Assembly: GCA_016763095.1 (NCBI GenBank)
Contig: JAESUK010000215.1
Span: 1-7,119 of the forward strand
Direction: 5' to 3'
Length of the DNA stretch: 7,119 nucleotides
From: Alphaproteobacteria bacterium
GTDB lineage: Bacteria > Pseudomonadota > Alphaproteobacteria > Micavibrionales > Micavibrionaceae
Made by a program: the position numbers and the translations under genes. Positions 1-6,497 of this stretch are shown here, piece after piece. Under the pieces are notes generated by a model. That model was given only the letters and a program-made list of their open reading frames with translations. It ran no database searches and was not told the DNA's origin. Each line of letters begins with the position of its first letter. Within the stretch, counting starts at the first letter, position 1.

Positions 1-353
1 TTAGACAAGCGCTCACCACGCTTTTTATTCGTGGCGTTTATTTGATCGATTTGCGTAGAAAGACCAACAACAGTGTCATAAACTTGGTTTCCAGCCTGCT
101 TCACAACATCATCTTTACGACGATCTTCGATATATTTTCGATATATTTTTCCGATCACTTCATTTGTAACAGGCTTCTTACCTGTCGTAATCATGTCAAT
201 TGCATGCGCAATATCTGGAGACCGCCCCTCAAAGTAAGCGAACCAAACACTGAAGTTCTCTGGACTTGAAAGCAAGTTTAGCTCTTGGATTTTCTCCCAA
301 GCTGAGGCGCCCGCTTTTTGTATATTTTCGTTCTGTTTTTCTATTTTACTCAT
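1..353 (-). CDS. Probable GGDEF diguanylate cyclase, N-terminal part only
   Basis: The reading frame starts at ATG 351-353 and stays open to the left edge, giving 117 residues with no stop. Residues 21-77 (K-I-Q-E-L-N-L-L through the Y-R-K-Y-I stretch, with P-E-N-F-S-V-W-F-A-Y-F at 31-41) resemble the helical N-terminal region found before GGDEF domains in many alphaproteobacterial diguanylate cyclases, where the pattern is roughly L-P-x-x-P-x-N-Y-x-V-W-Y-x-Y. A charged, probably coiled segment follows (78-117). There is no signal peptide or membrane segment, so the protein is probably cytoplasmic. The catalytic GGDEF domain would lie outside the window, so c-di-GMP synthesis is inferred and not seen. 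The start is supported by a purine-rich stretch (AAAAGAGAAG) about 6 bases upstream. The gene begins 15 bases after the stop of the LOG gene and is probably co-transcribed with it. The match is from memory of the family; another signalling output domain is possible. Confidence 0.6.
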   Translation of the reverse strand, partial: MSKIEKQNENIQKAGASAWEKIQELNLLSSPENFSVWFAYFEGRSPDIAHAIDMITTGKKPVTNEVIGKIYRKYIEDRRKDDVVKQAGNQVYDTVVGLSTQIDQINATNKKRGERLS

Positions 354-368
354 AGATACTTCTCTTTT

Positions 369-959
369 TTAATCATCCCATTTAGATTTTACATCGAAAC
401 TGTCGGCTTGGAAACTCTTTAAAGCACTAAGCACGTCAACTGGAGAGTCCACAACCTGAAAAATAGTTTTGTGGGCGGATAACATACAGTTTTCATCGAC
501 CATTTTATTCATCATATCCAAGAAAGAATCCCAGTAGTTATCTGTGTTTACAATAATAATAGGTTTCTCGTGTAGACCCAACTGTCTCCATGTTGCAACT
601 TCAACCAACTCTTCTAACGTTCCAATTCCTCCAGGCAAGATGATGAAGGCATCGGATTTATCAACCATCATCGCTTTACGTTCATGCATGGTTTCCACAA
701 TATGTGCCTCTGTTAAGCCATCATGCTCAACCTCAAGGTTTTGTAAGTAGCTTGTAATTACACCAATAACCTTACCTCCACTCGCAAGCGTAGAGTCCGC
801 TATTAAGCCCATCAAACCTGATTTTGCACCTCCGTAAACAACTGTTTTCCCCGCATTAGCGAGTATAGTGCCAAGTTCTTCTGTGGCGTCCTTAAACTCT
901 TGTTTTACTTTATTGCTAGAGCTACAGTATACGCATACCGTCTTTATCTTATTACTCAT
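369..959 (-). CDS. LOG family nucleotide 5'-monophosphate phosphoribohydrolase (TIGR00730-type)
   Basis: A 196-residue Rossmann-type protein, full length for the short LOG family long misannotated as lysine decarboxylase. The signature P-G-G-I-G-T-L-E-E is at residues 109-117, preceded by the catalytic-site E-R-K (93-95). The early nucleotide-binding segments V-C-V-Y-C-S-S-S (8-15) and Y-G-G-A-K-S-G-L-M-G (42-51) are also present. Known members release ribose 5-phosphate from N6-modified adenosine monophosphates (cytokinin activation in plants and some bacteria) or from other NMPs; the bacterial substrate is often unknown. No signal peptide is present, so it is cytoplasmic. The start is ATG 957-959 with only a weak purine-rich region upstream. 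It lies 25 bases after the LprI-like gene and 15 bases before the GGDEF-type gene, which suggests one transcript. The family call is secure; the substrate is not. Confidence 0.93.
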   Translation of the reverse strand: MSNKIKTVCVYCSSSNKVKQEFKDATEELGTILANAGKTVVYGGAKSGLMGLIADSTLASGGKVIGVITSYLQNLEVEHDGLTEAHIVETMHERKAMMVDKSDAFIILPGGIGTLEELVEVATWRQLGLHEKPIIIVNTDNYWDSFLDMMNKMVDENCMLSAHKTIFQVVDSPVDVLSALKSFQADSFDVKSKWDD

Positions 960-984
960 CTTCTACTTTTCTAAAATTATTGAT

Positions 985-1884
985 TTACTTGTTTTTCTTT
1001 GTTTCTACCTGAACGGTTCTTTGTGATCTCACATGAACAACATATCCTTCTTGTTCTTTATAAGAGATCGACACTGTCTCACATTCCTCCCTAGGATACG
1101 ATAGATATATTTCCTGAGCACATTGTGTCTCTTCAACACTTTCTCCTCTGTCGGCGCCACCAGCAACATTATCTGACGATCCACTATGATACATTATATC
1201 AGGCATATAGTCACATGTAGCCTTTACCTTCTCTGAAATATTCATCACATGCATCAATGGTTTCCCGTGATCTTTACCATCCGTGATCGCCACATATGCG
1301 TTCACTGTATATTGCCCATCACTCTCAGAATTTTTTATTAAGGCTACACCTTGAATGACATGTTCTGCGTTTTTATCACATGTGAGGTCATATTCTTCTT
1401 GAGATTTTATATCCCATATCACGGAAGGATATTCTTTATATAGAGCATTAAGCCATCTTGGATACTTCCCAAACTCAGAGACCTTGTCTGGATTTTCTTT
1501 CATCTCCGTTGTTTGTAACAACCGCTTGGTTCTATTCTCGGTCAATTTTGTAACGCACGAGAGCTCATACAGCTTTGCTAGCGCAGGACGCTTAATTTGA
1601 GACTCCCACACGCACTCACTATCTCTATAGGTCAACCAATCCTTGTGCGCCCGCATAAAATCATTGGTTTGTTCATCCGGTAAACTCTTATTTAAGTTTT
1701 CAAAAGCGTCATTTAGTTCAGATTCTGCTTTTTCCTTATGATCCGTAATACACTTCAATGCAGCGGCCGTACTTTCAATATCATCACAATATCCAATATG
1801 TGCGTCGGTTACCGCCAAAGCGCTTGATGGGGCCAATAATATTAACCCAACTCCTATGATTTTTAACCGTTCTACAAAGATCAC
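985..1884 (-). CDS. Secreted protein with LprI-N-type (DUF1311) domain and uncharacterised C-terminal part
   Basis: 299 residues from a GTG start (1882-1884). A signal peptide is evident: basic start, hydrophobic stretch around residues 9-20, and a probable cleavage after A-L-A at 22-24. The mature protein is therefore probably periplasmic. Residues about 33-122 fit the lysozyme-inhibitor LprI N-terminal (DUF1311) pattern, with Cys at 33, 45, 91 and 110, a D-W-L-x-Y-R-D-S-E-C segment (82-91) and a C-V-T-K-L-T-x-x-R-T-K-R-L segment (110-122). In the few characterised members this domain is linked to lysozyme inhibition, but most members have no proven role. Residues 130-299 match nothing I recognise and carry four more Cys (169, 224, 255, 268), so all eight could pair in disulfides. 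It is the first gene of an apparent three-gene operon with the LOG and GGDEF-type genes, and is divergent from psd. The domain call is fairly sure; the function is not. Confidence 0.8.
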   Translation of the reverse strand: MIFVERLKIIGVGLILLAPSSALAVTDAHIGYCDDIESTAAALKCITDHKEKAESELNDAFENLNKSLPDEQTNDFMRAHKDWLTYRDSECVWESQIKRPALAKLYELSCVTKLTENRTKRLLQTTEMKENPDKVSEFGKYPRWLNALYKEYPSVIWDIKSQEEYDLTCDKNAEHVIQGVALIKNSESDGQYTVNAYVAITDGKDHGKPLMHVMNISEKVKATCDYMPDIMYHSGSSDNVAGGADRGESVEETQCAQEIYLSYPREECETVSISYKEQEGYVVHVRSQRTVQVETKKNK

Positions 1885-1949
1885 TCTTGCACGCTCCTCT
1901 TAAAAGTGGCAAATGTTACACAGTATAAAGAATACAGAAAGAGACACAG
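1885..1949. promoter_or_regulatory. Divergent intergenic region, probable promoters for the LprI-like operon and for psd-pssA
   Basis: This 65-base, AT-rich spacer is the only non-coding DNA between two divergent transcription units, so both promoters should lie in or near it. On the minus strand there is a good -10-like TATACT (1922-1927), but no convincing -35 at 16-18 bases. On the plus strand TATAAA (1924-1929) overlaps it, and a TTGCAC (1887-1892) is too far upstream to pair with it normally. The overlap means the two directions could compete. The assignment rests mainly on gene layout. Confidence 0.4.
1894..1900 (-). promoter_or_regulatory. Ribosome binding site supporting the GTG start of the LprI-like gene
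   Basis: The minus strand reads AGAGGAG here, nine bases before GTG 1882-1884. There is no in-frame ATG nearby, and the GTG start places a complete signal peptide at the N-terminus, so this site decides the start. Confidence 0.7.
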
Positions 1950-2714
1950 ATGACAAGCGAAGATAATTCAAACCAAGAGCCTGAAACGACACAAACATTG
2001 AAAGACTTGCTTCAAACAATATGGACAACAATGACATTTCCTGTGCACCCTGCTGGATGGCCCTTTATTCTTGCCTTTTTTGCTGTGACATTTCTATTGA
2101 GCCTCGCCTCACCAATATTAGGAATTTTTGGTGGTATCCTTTCATTTTGGTGTATTTATTTTTTCCGTAACCCGATTCGCCACGTCCCAACAAAAGAAGG
2201 ACTTATTATTTCTCCTGCTGATGGGCTTGTTTCACAGGTTCGTAAAAACGTATCACTTCCTGTTGAGTTGGATGCGCCTGATGCAGACGCAGACTACACA
2301 CAAGTTAGTGTGTTTTTGAATGTATTTAATGTTCACGTTAACCGCGTTCCATTTGCAGGAAAGGTAAAACAAGTTATCTACCATCCTGGGAAATTTTTGA
2401 ACGCAGCCCTTGATAAAGCAAGTGACGAGAACGAACGCAGCACAACACTTATCGAGACAAAAGACGGAACACTATATGCTTTTGTACAAATTGCTGGCTT
2501 TGTTGCACGCCGTATTCTGAATGACCTTAAAGAAGGCGATGAAATGAAAACAGGTCAACATATGGGAATCATTCGTTTTGGTAGCCGTGTTGATATATAC
2601 CTTCCAAAAGGCGCTAACCCACTTGTAAGTGTTGGCCAAACAATGATCGGTGGAGAAACTGTTATTGCTGATTTTAAATCTAGAGAAAAAGCACGCGATA
2701 GCGTCGCTATATAA
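1950..2714 (+). CDS. psd: Phosphatidylserine decarboxylase, short pyruvoyl form
   Basis: A 254-residue enzyme that decarboxylates phosphatidylserine to phosphatidylethanolamine at the inner membrane. Residues about 36-73 form one or two hydrophobic membrane segments, followed by F-F-R-N-P (71-75). The S-P-A-D-G segment (88-92) contains the conserved Asp of the self-cleavage triad, and F-N-V-F-N-V-H-V-N-R (122-131, roughly) supplies the conserved His. N-E-R is at 161-163. The autocleavage site is G211-S212 in R-F-G-S-R-V-D-I-Y-L-P, where the Ser becomes the pyruvoyl group. Length and the G-S site (in place of L-G-S-T) match the compact form usual in alphaproteobacteria. An upstream purine tract (AGAAAGAGA) is a weak ribosome binding site. 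It is followed 19 bases later by pssA, the gene for the preceding step, so both are very likely in one operon. Confidence 0.97.
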   Translation: MTSEDNSNQEPETTQTLKDLLQTIWTTMTFPVHPAGWPFILAFFAVTFLLSLASPILGIFGGILSFWCIYFFRNPIRHVPTKEGLIISPADGLVSQVRKNVSLPVELDAPDADADYTQVSVFLNVFNVHVNRVPFAGKVKQVIYHPGKFLNAALDKASDENERSTTLIETKDGTLYAFVQIAGFVARRILNDLKEGDEMKTGQHMGIIRFGSRVDIYLPKGANPLVSVGQTMIGGETVIADFKSREKARDSVAI

Positions 2715-2733
2715 GAAAGAGCGTTAAAAGCAA

Positions 2734-3546
2734 ATGCCGAAATCCGAGCAAAAAGAGAAACTTGCCCTTCACAAGATGATCCCTAATATGATCACCCTTA
2801 TGGCTTTAATGTCTGGGCTCACAGCCATTCAGTTTGCCATTAAAGGAAAAATTGAAATTGCTGTTACATTGATTTTAGTTGCGGCAATTTTGGATATGCT
2901 TGATGGAGCGATCGCACGCTTATTGAATGCGGGAAGCGAGCTCGGCGCACAGCTAGACTCGCTGTCTGACTTTCTATGTTTTGGGGTTGCGCCTGCGTTT
3001 ATTCTTTATGTATGGGGTCTGGATGAAGCAGGGAAGCTCGGGTGGATTGCCACAACGACATATTCCGCTGCTTGCGCTCTGCGCCTCGCACGATTTAACA
3101 TTACAAAACCTTTAGAGGATAAAAAATCTGCATGGTGTTCTGGATTTTTCCAAGGTGTGCCCTCTCCTGCGGCGGCAGGGCTATGTATGTTGCCTCTGTT
3201 TATTTGGTTTCAAAGCCCAGAGAGCTTTACAACGCTATCCTTTGCAAACCCTCTAATCGGGGTTTGGACAATCTTGGTGGCGGGTTTAATGGTTAGCCGT
3301 ATTCCAACATGGTCAAGTAAACAACTGCATTTTGCACCAAAGATGGCGCTCCCTATTTTGGCATGTTGCGCATTGGTTTTTGCGTCACTTCTGCATGTTC
3401 CTTGGACAACATTGATGGTAATTTCTGCTGTTTACCTCATTAGCATTCCATTTGCTTACCGCAAATTCAGACAAATAGAAAAAGACCTCAACCATTCGGG
3501 TGAGGATCTTACTGATCTAGCTTTAGGAATTGGTAAAGAGGATTAG
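2734..3546 (+). CDS. pssA: CDP-diacylglycerol-serine O-phosphatidyltransferase
   Basis: A 270-residue integral membrane enzyme that makes phosphatidylserine from CDP-diacylglycerol and serine, the substrate of the upstream psd product. The CDP-alcohol phosphatidyltransferase signature is complete: D57-G58-x2-A61-R62-x8-G71-x3-D75-x3-D79, the metal- and CDP-binding core. Several hydrophobic segments (about 19-38, 42-56, 83-95, 104-116, 144-160, 173-188, 204-221, 225-241) are as expected for this family. Length is usual for the multi-membrane-span (type II) bacterial enzymes and unlike the longer soluble E. coli type. The start ATG lies 19 bases after the psd stop. The C-terminal tail is polar and acidic. 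Converging transcription arrives from a minus-strand gene 16 bases downstream. The serine specificity is inferred mainly from its pairing with psd. Confidence 0.95.
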   Translation: MPKSEQKEKLALHKMIPNMITLMALMSGLTAIQFAIKGKIEIAVTLILVAAILDMLDGAIARLLNAGSELGAQLDSLSDFLCFGVAPAFILYVWGLDEAGKLGWIATTTYSAACALRLARFNITKPLEDKKSAWCSGFFQGVPSPAAAGLCMLPLFIWFQSPESFTTLSFANPLIGVWTILVAGLMVSRIPTWSSKQLHFAPKMALPILACCALVFASLLHVPWTTLMVISAVYLISIPFAYRKFRQIEKDLNHSGEDLTDLALGIGKED

Positions 3547-3562
3547 GCTCTGGACTTTGATA

Positions 3563-4240
3563 TTAAGCCATTCCTACTGGGGCAGGCTCATTTTGGAACT
3601 GACGATCACTAAACTCATTGTGAAGCTGTTGCTGACTAAAGGCAATCATACCCTCGGCTTCTTTTATTGTCTGACCCTCTCTTAGTTCTGTAAGAACATT
3701 CTCAACGCCTTTTTCTTCTACATCCGCATCAAGGGCCGCCGCAAAAGAGTCGTCTTGTGCCATTGAGGCAATTTGTCCATCCTGAAGCTCCATTGCACGG
3801 CTAGGACTAGCATTTTGCACTGGCGGTGAATAATCTTCATCATTTTTAGCATTTGAGAAATTTGTTTCTTCTGAAGAAGTCAGGCTTTTACGAATATCTC
3901 CAAGGAGTTGTGCTCCACCCATCACCATAAAGGCTGGGGCTGCACCAGGAATAAGTGCGGAAGCAATTGTTCCAACGGCAACGTTAAGGCTTGTATTTGC
4001 AAAGAAGCTAGAAGTTCCACCCGTTGCAGGAGTCTCGGGACCTGCTGCCTCTTTAACATGCTGTTCAGCCGCTACTGCAGCACCTTTAATCTGCATACCA
4101 TCTGCAATGTTTTGCTGATATGCGCCCGCAGTTTTTCCCGTTTGAGCAACCACAGTTTTCGCCTGAGAACCGGCAGCATTCATTGCATTTTGCAATGCAT
4201 CTGACTTTGGTGCTAATCGTTTTGCGTTGGGCGTTGCCAT
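3563..4240 (-). CDS. Hypothetical alanine-rich protein with one central hydrophobic region
   Basis: I do not recognise this 225-residue protein. Residues 1-70 are polar and rich in Ala, Gln and Lys, and probably helical. A Gly/Ala-rich hydrophobic stretch (about 85-115, with I-P-G-A-A-P in the middle) could form a membrane hairpin or a single span. Residues 120-225 are acidic and Gln/Asn-rich, with a likely helical piece at 175-210. There is no N-terminal signal peptide and no Cys. The gene is supported by a strong ribosome binding site, a long uninterrupted frame, a codon style like its neighbours and a gene-sized gap between convergent pssA and upstream yifB. It is probably transcribed alone, because 147 bases separate it from yifB. 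A membrane-associated or cell-surface structural role is possible, but nothing in the sequence proves it. Confidence 0.75.
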   Translation of the reverse strand: MATPNAKRLAPKSDALQNAMNAAGSQAKTVVAQTGKTAGAYQQNIADGMQIKGAAVAAEQHVKEAAGPETPATGGTSSFFANTSLNVAVGTIASALIPGAAPAFMVMGGAQLLGDIRKSLTSSEETNFSNAKNDEDYSPPVQNASPSRAMELQDGQIASMAQDDSFAAALDADVEEKGVENVLTELREGQTIKEAEGMIAFSQQQLHNEFSDRQFQNEPAPVGMA

Positions 4241-4250
4241 TAATACTTTT

Positions 4251-4256
4251 CTCCTT
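4251..4256 (-). promoter_or_regulatory. Strong ribosome binding site of the hypothetical gene
   Basis: The minus strand reads AAGGAG ten bases before ATG 4238-4240. It is the best Shine-Dalgarno match in the window and is a main reason to accept this unrecognised frame as a real gene. Confidence 0.75.
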
Positions 4257-4387
4257 AGCTATTATATTGCCATAAAACAGTTAAAAGAGTCTAAAGAAAT
4301 TTATACAAAATTGATATAAAACATCTTTTTAGCCCATAGAAACAAAAGAAGTTCTTAGATTATAGGTATTTAGGCACTAATGAAAGC

Positions 4388-5920
4388 TTAATCGCGCAAA
4401 GATGGACGGCGATAGCTCAACGCCTCGGCGAGGTGCTTTTTCGACAATATTTCAGTAGGTTGTGTTTGATTTCCTTCTAAATCAGCAATTGTGCGCGCCA
4501 AACGTAAAACGCGGTGATATGCGCGCGCAGATAACCTCATTTTATCTGTGGCTATGGCCATAAATGCCTTGGCAACATCATCCATGGGCGCAACTTTCTC
4601 TAAAATTTCACCATTTGCATAGGCATTGATTTCATAGTCTGCGCCCAATGCTTTATATCGCGCACTTTGGATCATGCGTGCCTTTAATACCCGTTCAGCG
4701 ACGATTTTAGAGGTCTCAGACGGCGTTGTAGATTGTAAATCAGCGACCTGAACTGCAGGTACATCCACCGTTAAATCAATACGGTCAAACATCGGACCAG
4801 AAATTTTATTTTGATAGTCACCGCCACATCTTGGCGCCTTTGTACATTCCAAGTCAGGGTCACCCAAATACCCACAGCGACACGGGTTCATCGCGGCAAT
4901 GAGCTGAAAACGTGCAGGGTATTTCACATGATAGTTCACACGAGATACCAAAACCGTTCCAGTTTCAACTGGTTGGCGAAGGGCTTCGAGGGTAGAGCGC
5001 TGAAACTCTGGGAACTCATCCAAAAAAAGCACGCCGTTATGTGCGAGTGATATTTCTCCTGGTTTAGCTTTATGCCCGCCTCCAACCAAAGAAGGCAGAG
5101 ATGCCGAATGGTGTGGGTCACGGAAGGGTCGCTCAGACAATAATCCTCCCTCAGGTAATGATCCTGCAAGCGAATGGATCATTGACACCTCAAGGGCTTC
5201 TTTCGGGGACAATGCAGGCAGAATAGACGGCAAACATGATGACAACATTGATTTACCAGAGCCTGGTGGTCCAACCATCAACATATTATGCCCGCCAGCG
5301 GCAGCCACTTCCAAGGCTCGCTTTGCTGTTTCCTGCCCTTTTACTTCTGATAAATCAGGACGACGAATATTTTTTCGTTCCTTTAGCTTTGCTTGTGGCT
5401 TCACAAGAACCTGTGTGCCTTTTATGTGGTTTATCAGCTGTAATAAATTCTTTGGGGCAAGTAACTCTAAATCTCCTGCCCATGCCGCTTCTCCACCACA
5501 TGCATAGGGTACAATTAAACCAGCATCTTGTTCCACGGCATGAAGGGCTGCTGGTAAAACACCGTTCACGGCACGCAATGACGCATCCAAAGACAATTCA
5601 CCTAAGGCGATATATTTTGACATTTCTTCGGCAGGGATCACATCCATGACCGCCAACACACCAAGGGCAATGGGAAGATCAAAATGACTTCCCTCTTTGG
5701 CAAGATCGGCAGGCGCAAGATTAATGGTTAAGCGTTTTGCGGGCAGTGATATGCCAAGAGCATGAAGCGCAGCGCGAACACGTTCGCGACTCTCTGCCAC
5801 TGCCTTATCAGGCAAACCAACAATTGAAAACGCGGGCATTCCGCTCGCAAGCTGAACTTGTACATCGACGTCAAGAACATCAACGCCTTGAAACGATACT
5901 GTTTTAATTGTTGCTATCAT
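4388..5920 (-). CDS. YifB-type Mg-chelatase-like AAA+ ATPase (ComM-like)
   Basis: A 510-residue protein, full length for the YifB/ComM family. Residues 1-170 form the N-terminal 'ChlI-like' fold with the family hallmark G-L-P-D-K-A-V-A-E-S-R-E-R-V (35-48). The AAA+ core has Walker A G-P-P-G-S-G-K-S (217-224), R-P-F-R-D-P-H-H-S (264-272), Walker B V-L-F-L-D-E-F (297-303) and A-A-M-N-P-C (342-347). Cys residues at 347, 349, 359 and 365 are likely metal ligands, and G-P-M-F-D-R-I-D (375-382) holds the probable arginine finger. The C-terminal domain includes S-A-R-A-Y-H-R (464-470). The family includes ComM, a hexameric helicase that aids branch migration during natural transformation. Other members have no known role, so a DNA-processing function is inferred. 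It starts 63 bases after the HIT gene and has a ribosome binding site (AAAGGA) about ten bases upstream. Confidence 0.95.
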   Translation of the reverse strand: MIATIKTVSFQGVDVLDVDVQVQLASGMPAFSIVGLPDKAVAESRERVRAALHALGISLPAKRLTINLAPADLAKEGSHFDLPIALGVLAVMDVIPAEEMSKYIALGELSLDASLRAVNGVLPAALHAVEQDAGLIVPYACGGEAAWAGDLELLAPKNLLQLINHIKGTQVLVKPQAKLKERKNIRRPDLSEVKGQETAKRALEVAAAGGHNMLMVGPPGSGKSMLSSCLPSILPALSPKEALEVSMIHSLAGSLPEGGLLSERPFRDPHHSASLPSLVGGGHKAKPGEISLAHNGVLFLDEFPEFQRSTLEALRQPVETGTVLVSRVNYHVKYPARFQLIAAMNPCRCGYLGDPDLECTKAPRCGGDYQNKISGPMFDRIDLTVDVPAVQVADLQSTTPSETSKIVAERVLKARMIQSARYKALGADYEINAYANGEILEKVAPMDDVAKAFMAIATDKMRLSARAYHRVLRLARTIADLEGNQTQPTEILSKKHLAEALSYRRPSLRD

Positions 5921-5983
5921 TACTTATTTTTCCTTTGTGTATCTCCTGTTTAGCATGAGAACAAAAGGGAAACAAGTGAGAAT

Positions 5984-6343
5984 TTAGGTCGCGAGCATTT
6001 CGCCCATTTTCTTGCCACCAAGAAGATGTAAATGGAAATGAGGAACTTCCTGACCTGCATCTCGTCCACTGTTTGTAATAGACCTAAATCCCTGATGTGT
6101 AAGCTTGTTTTCTTTAACGATCTTGGCAACACTCTTAAAGAAGTCGACCTGTTCTTCGGTTGTCGCATTTTCGGAAAAGTCTGCGATATCTATATACGCG
6201 CCTTTTGGAACAATAAGGATATGAATTGGGGCTTGAGGGGCTATATCATAGAACGCAAATGTGTGAACACTTTCATGTGCTTTATCACAGGAAACCTCTC
6301 CACGAAGAATTTTTGCAAAAATATTATTTGGATCATATACCAT
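5984..6343 (-). CDS. HIT family (HINT-type) nucleotide hydrolase
   Basis: A 119-residue cytoplasmic protein of normal HINT length. It carries the histidine-triad motif H-F-H-L-H-L-L (102-108), in which the middle His attacks the alpha-phosphate of the substrate, and the N-terminal Y-D-x-N-N-I-F-A-K-I-L-R-G-E (3-16) typical of the group. H-I-L-I-V-P-K (41-47) is also conserved. HINT enzymes hydrolyse adenosine phosphoramidates and aminoacyl-AMP-like compounds; the physiological target is often uncertain. The start ATG 6341-6343 has a strong ribosome binding site. It lies downstream of nrdA but beyond that gene's terminator, so it probably has its own promoter, and it may be co-transcribed with yifB 63 bases later. 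Confidence 0.96.
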   Translation of the reverse strand: MVYDPNNIFAKILRGEVSCDKAHESVHTFAFYDIAPQAPIHILIVPKGAYIDIADFSENATTEEQVDFFKSVAKIVKENKLTHQGFRSITNSGRDAGQEVPHFHLHLLGGKKMGEMLAT

Positions 6344-6352
6344 GTTTGAATG

Positions 6353-6361
6353 CTCCCCCTC
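6353..6361 (-). promoter_or_regulatory. Ribosome binding site of the HIT gene
   Basis: The minus strand reads GAGGGGGAG, with GGAG about nine bases before ATG 6341-6343. It fixes the start at the residue expected for the family. Confidence 0.7.
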
Positions 6362-6387
6362 AATTACATTGTTATGTATTGGAAATC

Positions 6388-6393
6388 ATCATA
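6388..6393 (-). promoter_or_regulatory. Possible -10 element for the HIT gene
   Basis: The minus strand reads TATGAT, between the nrdA terminator and the HIT ribosome binding site. A promoter is expected here because of the terminator, but the sequence 17 bases further upstream (CTTTTA) is a poor -35. The assignment is weak. Confidence 0.25.
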
Positions 6394-6430
6394 CATGCCC
6401 ATATATTTTTTAAAAGAGGTGTTTACCAGA

Positions 6431-6464
6431 ATTAAAAAAAGCACTGGGAAATCCAATGCTTTTT
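6431..6464 (-). terminator. Intrinsic terminator of nrdA
   Basis: On the minus strand AAAAAGCATTGG (6464-6453) pairs with CCAGTGCTTTTT around a five-base loop (6448-6452). The core stem is nine pairs with one T-G wobble, and flanking A/T pairs extend it. A run of seven T's follows (6440-6434). It begins about 34 bases after the canonical nrdA stop at 6498-6500. The mirror A run means it could also act on the plus strand, though no plus-strand gene leads into it. Confidence 0.9.
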
Positions 6465-6497
6465 AGGTGTTGTTTTATAAGGATGTCTCGCGGCCTA

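Noticed and set aside
128..149. Perfect 11-base tandem repeat (CGATATATTTT twice) inside the leftmost gene
   Set aside because: Two copies only, AT-rich, and the frame across it still fits the family pattern (I-Y-R-K-Y-I), so a recent frame-breaking duplication is unlikely. Probably chance.
4261..4266. Perfect TATAAT on the minus strand upstream of the hypothetical gene
   Set aside because: It lies only four bases before the AAGGAG site, so transcription would begin inside the ribosome binding site, and there is no matching -35. Probably chance in AT-rich DNA.
5236..5649. 137-codon plus-strand open frame opposite yifB
   Set aside because: It lies wholly antisense to the conserved, motif-complete yifB, and its sequence is unlike any protein I know. 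The other long antisense frames (for example 544-750, 3908-4204, 6032-6349) are shadows for the same reason.
5924..5956. Ten-codon minus-strand frame between the HIT gene and yifB, a possible leader peptide
   Set aside because: There is no proper ribosome binding site in front of it, no attenuator structure after it and no telling amino acid composition.
6410..6497. The body-frame extension of nrdA down to 6410 as a genuine C-terminus
   Set aside because: It translates through a clear intrinsic terminator and shows no similarity to NrdA tails, whereas the -1 frame supplies the expected tail and a stop just before the terminator.
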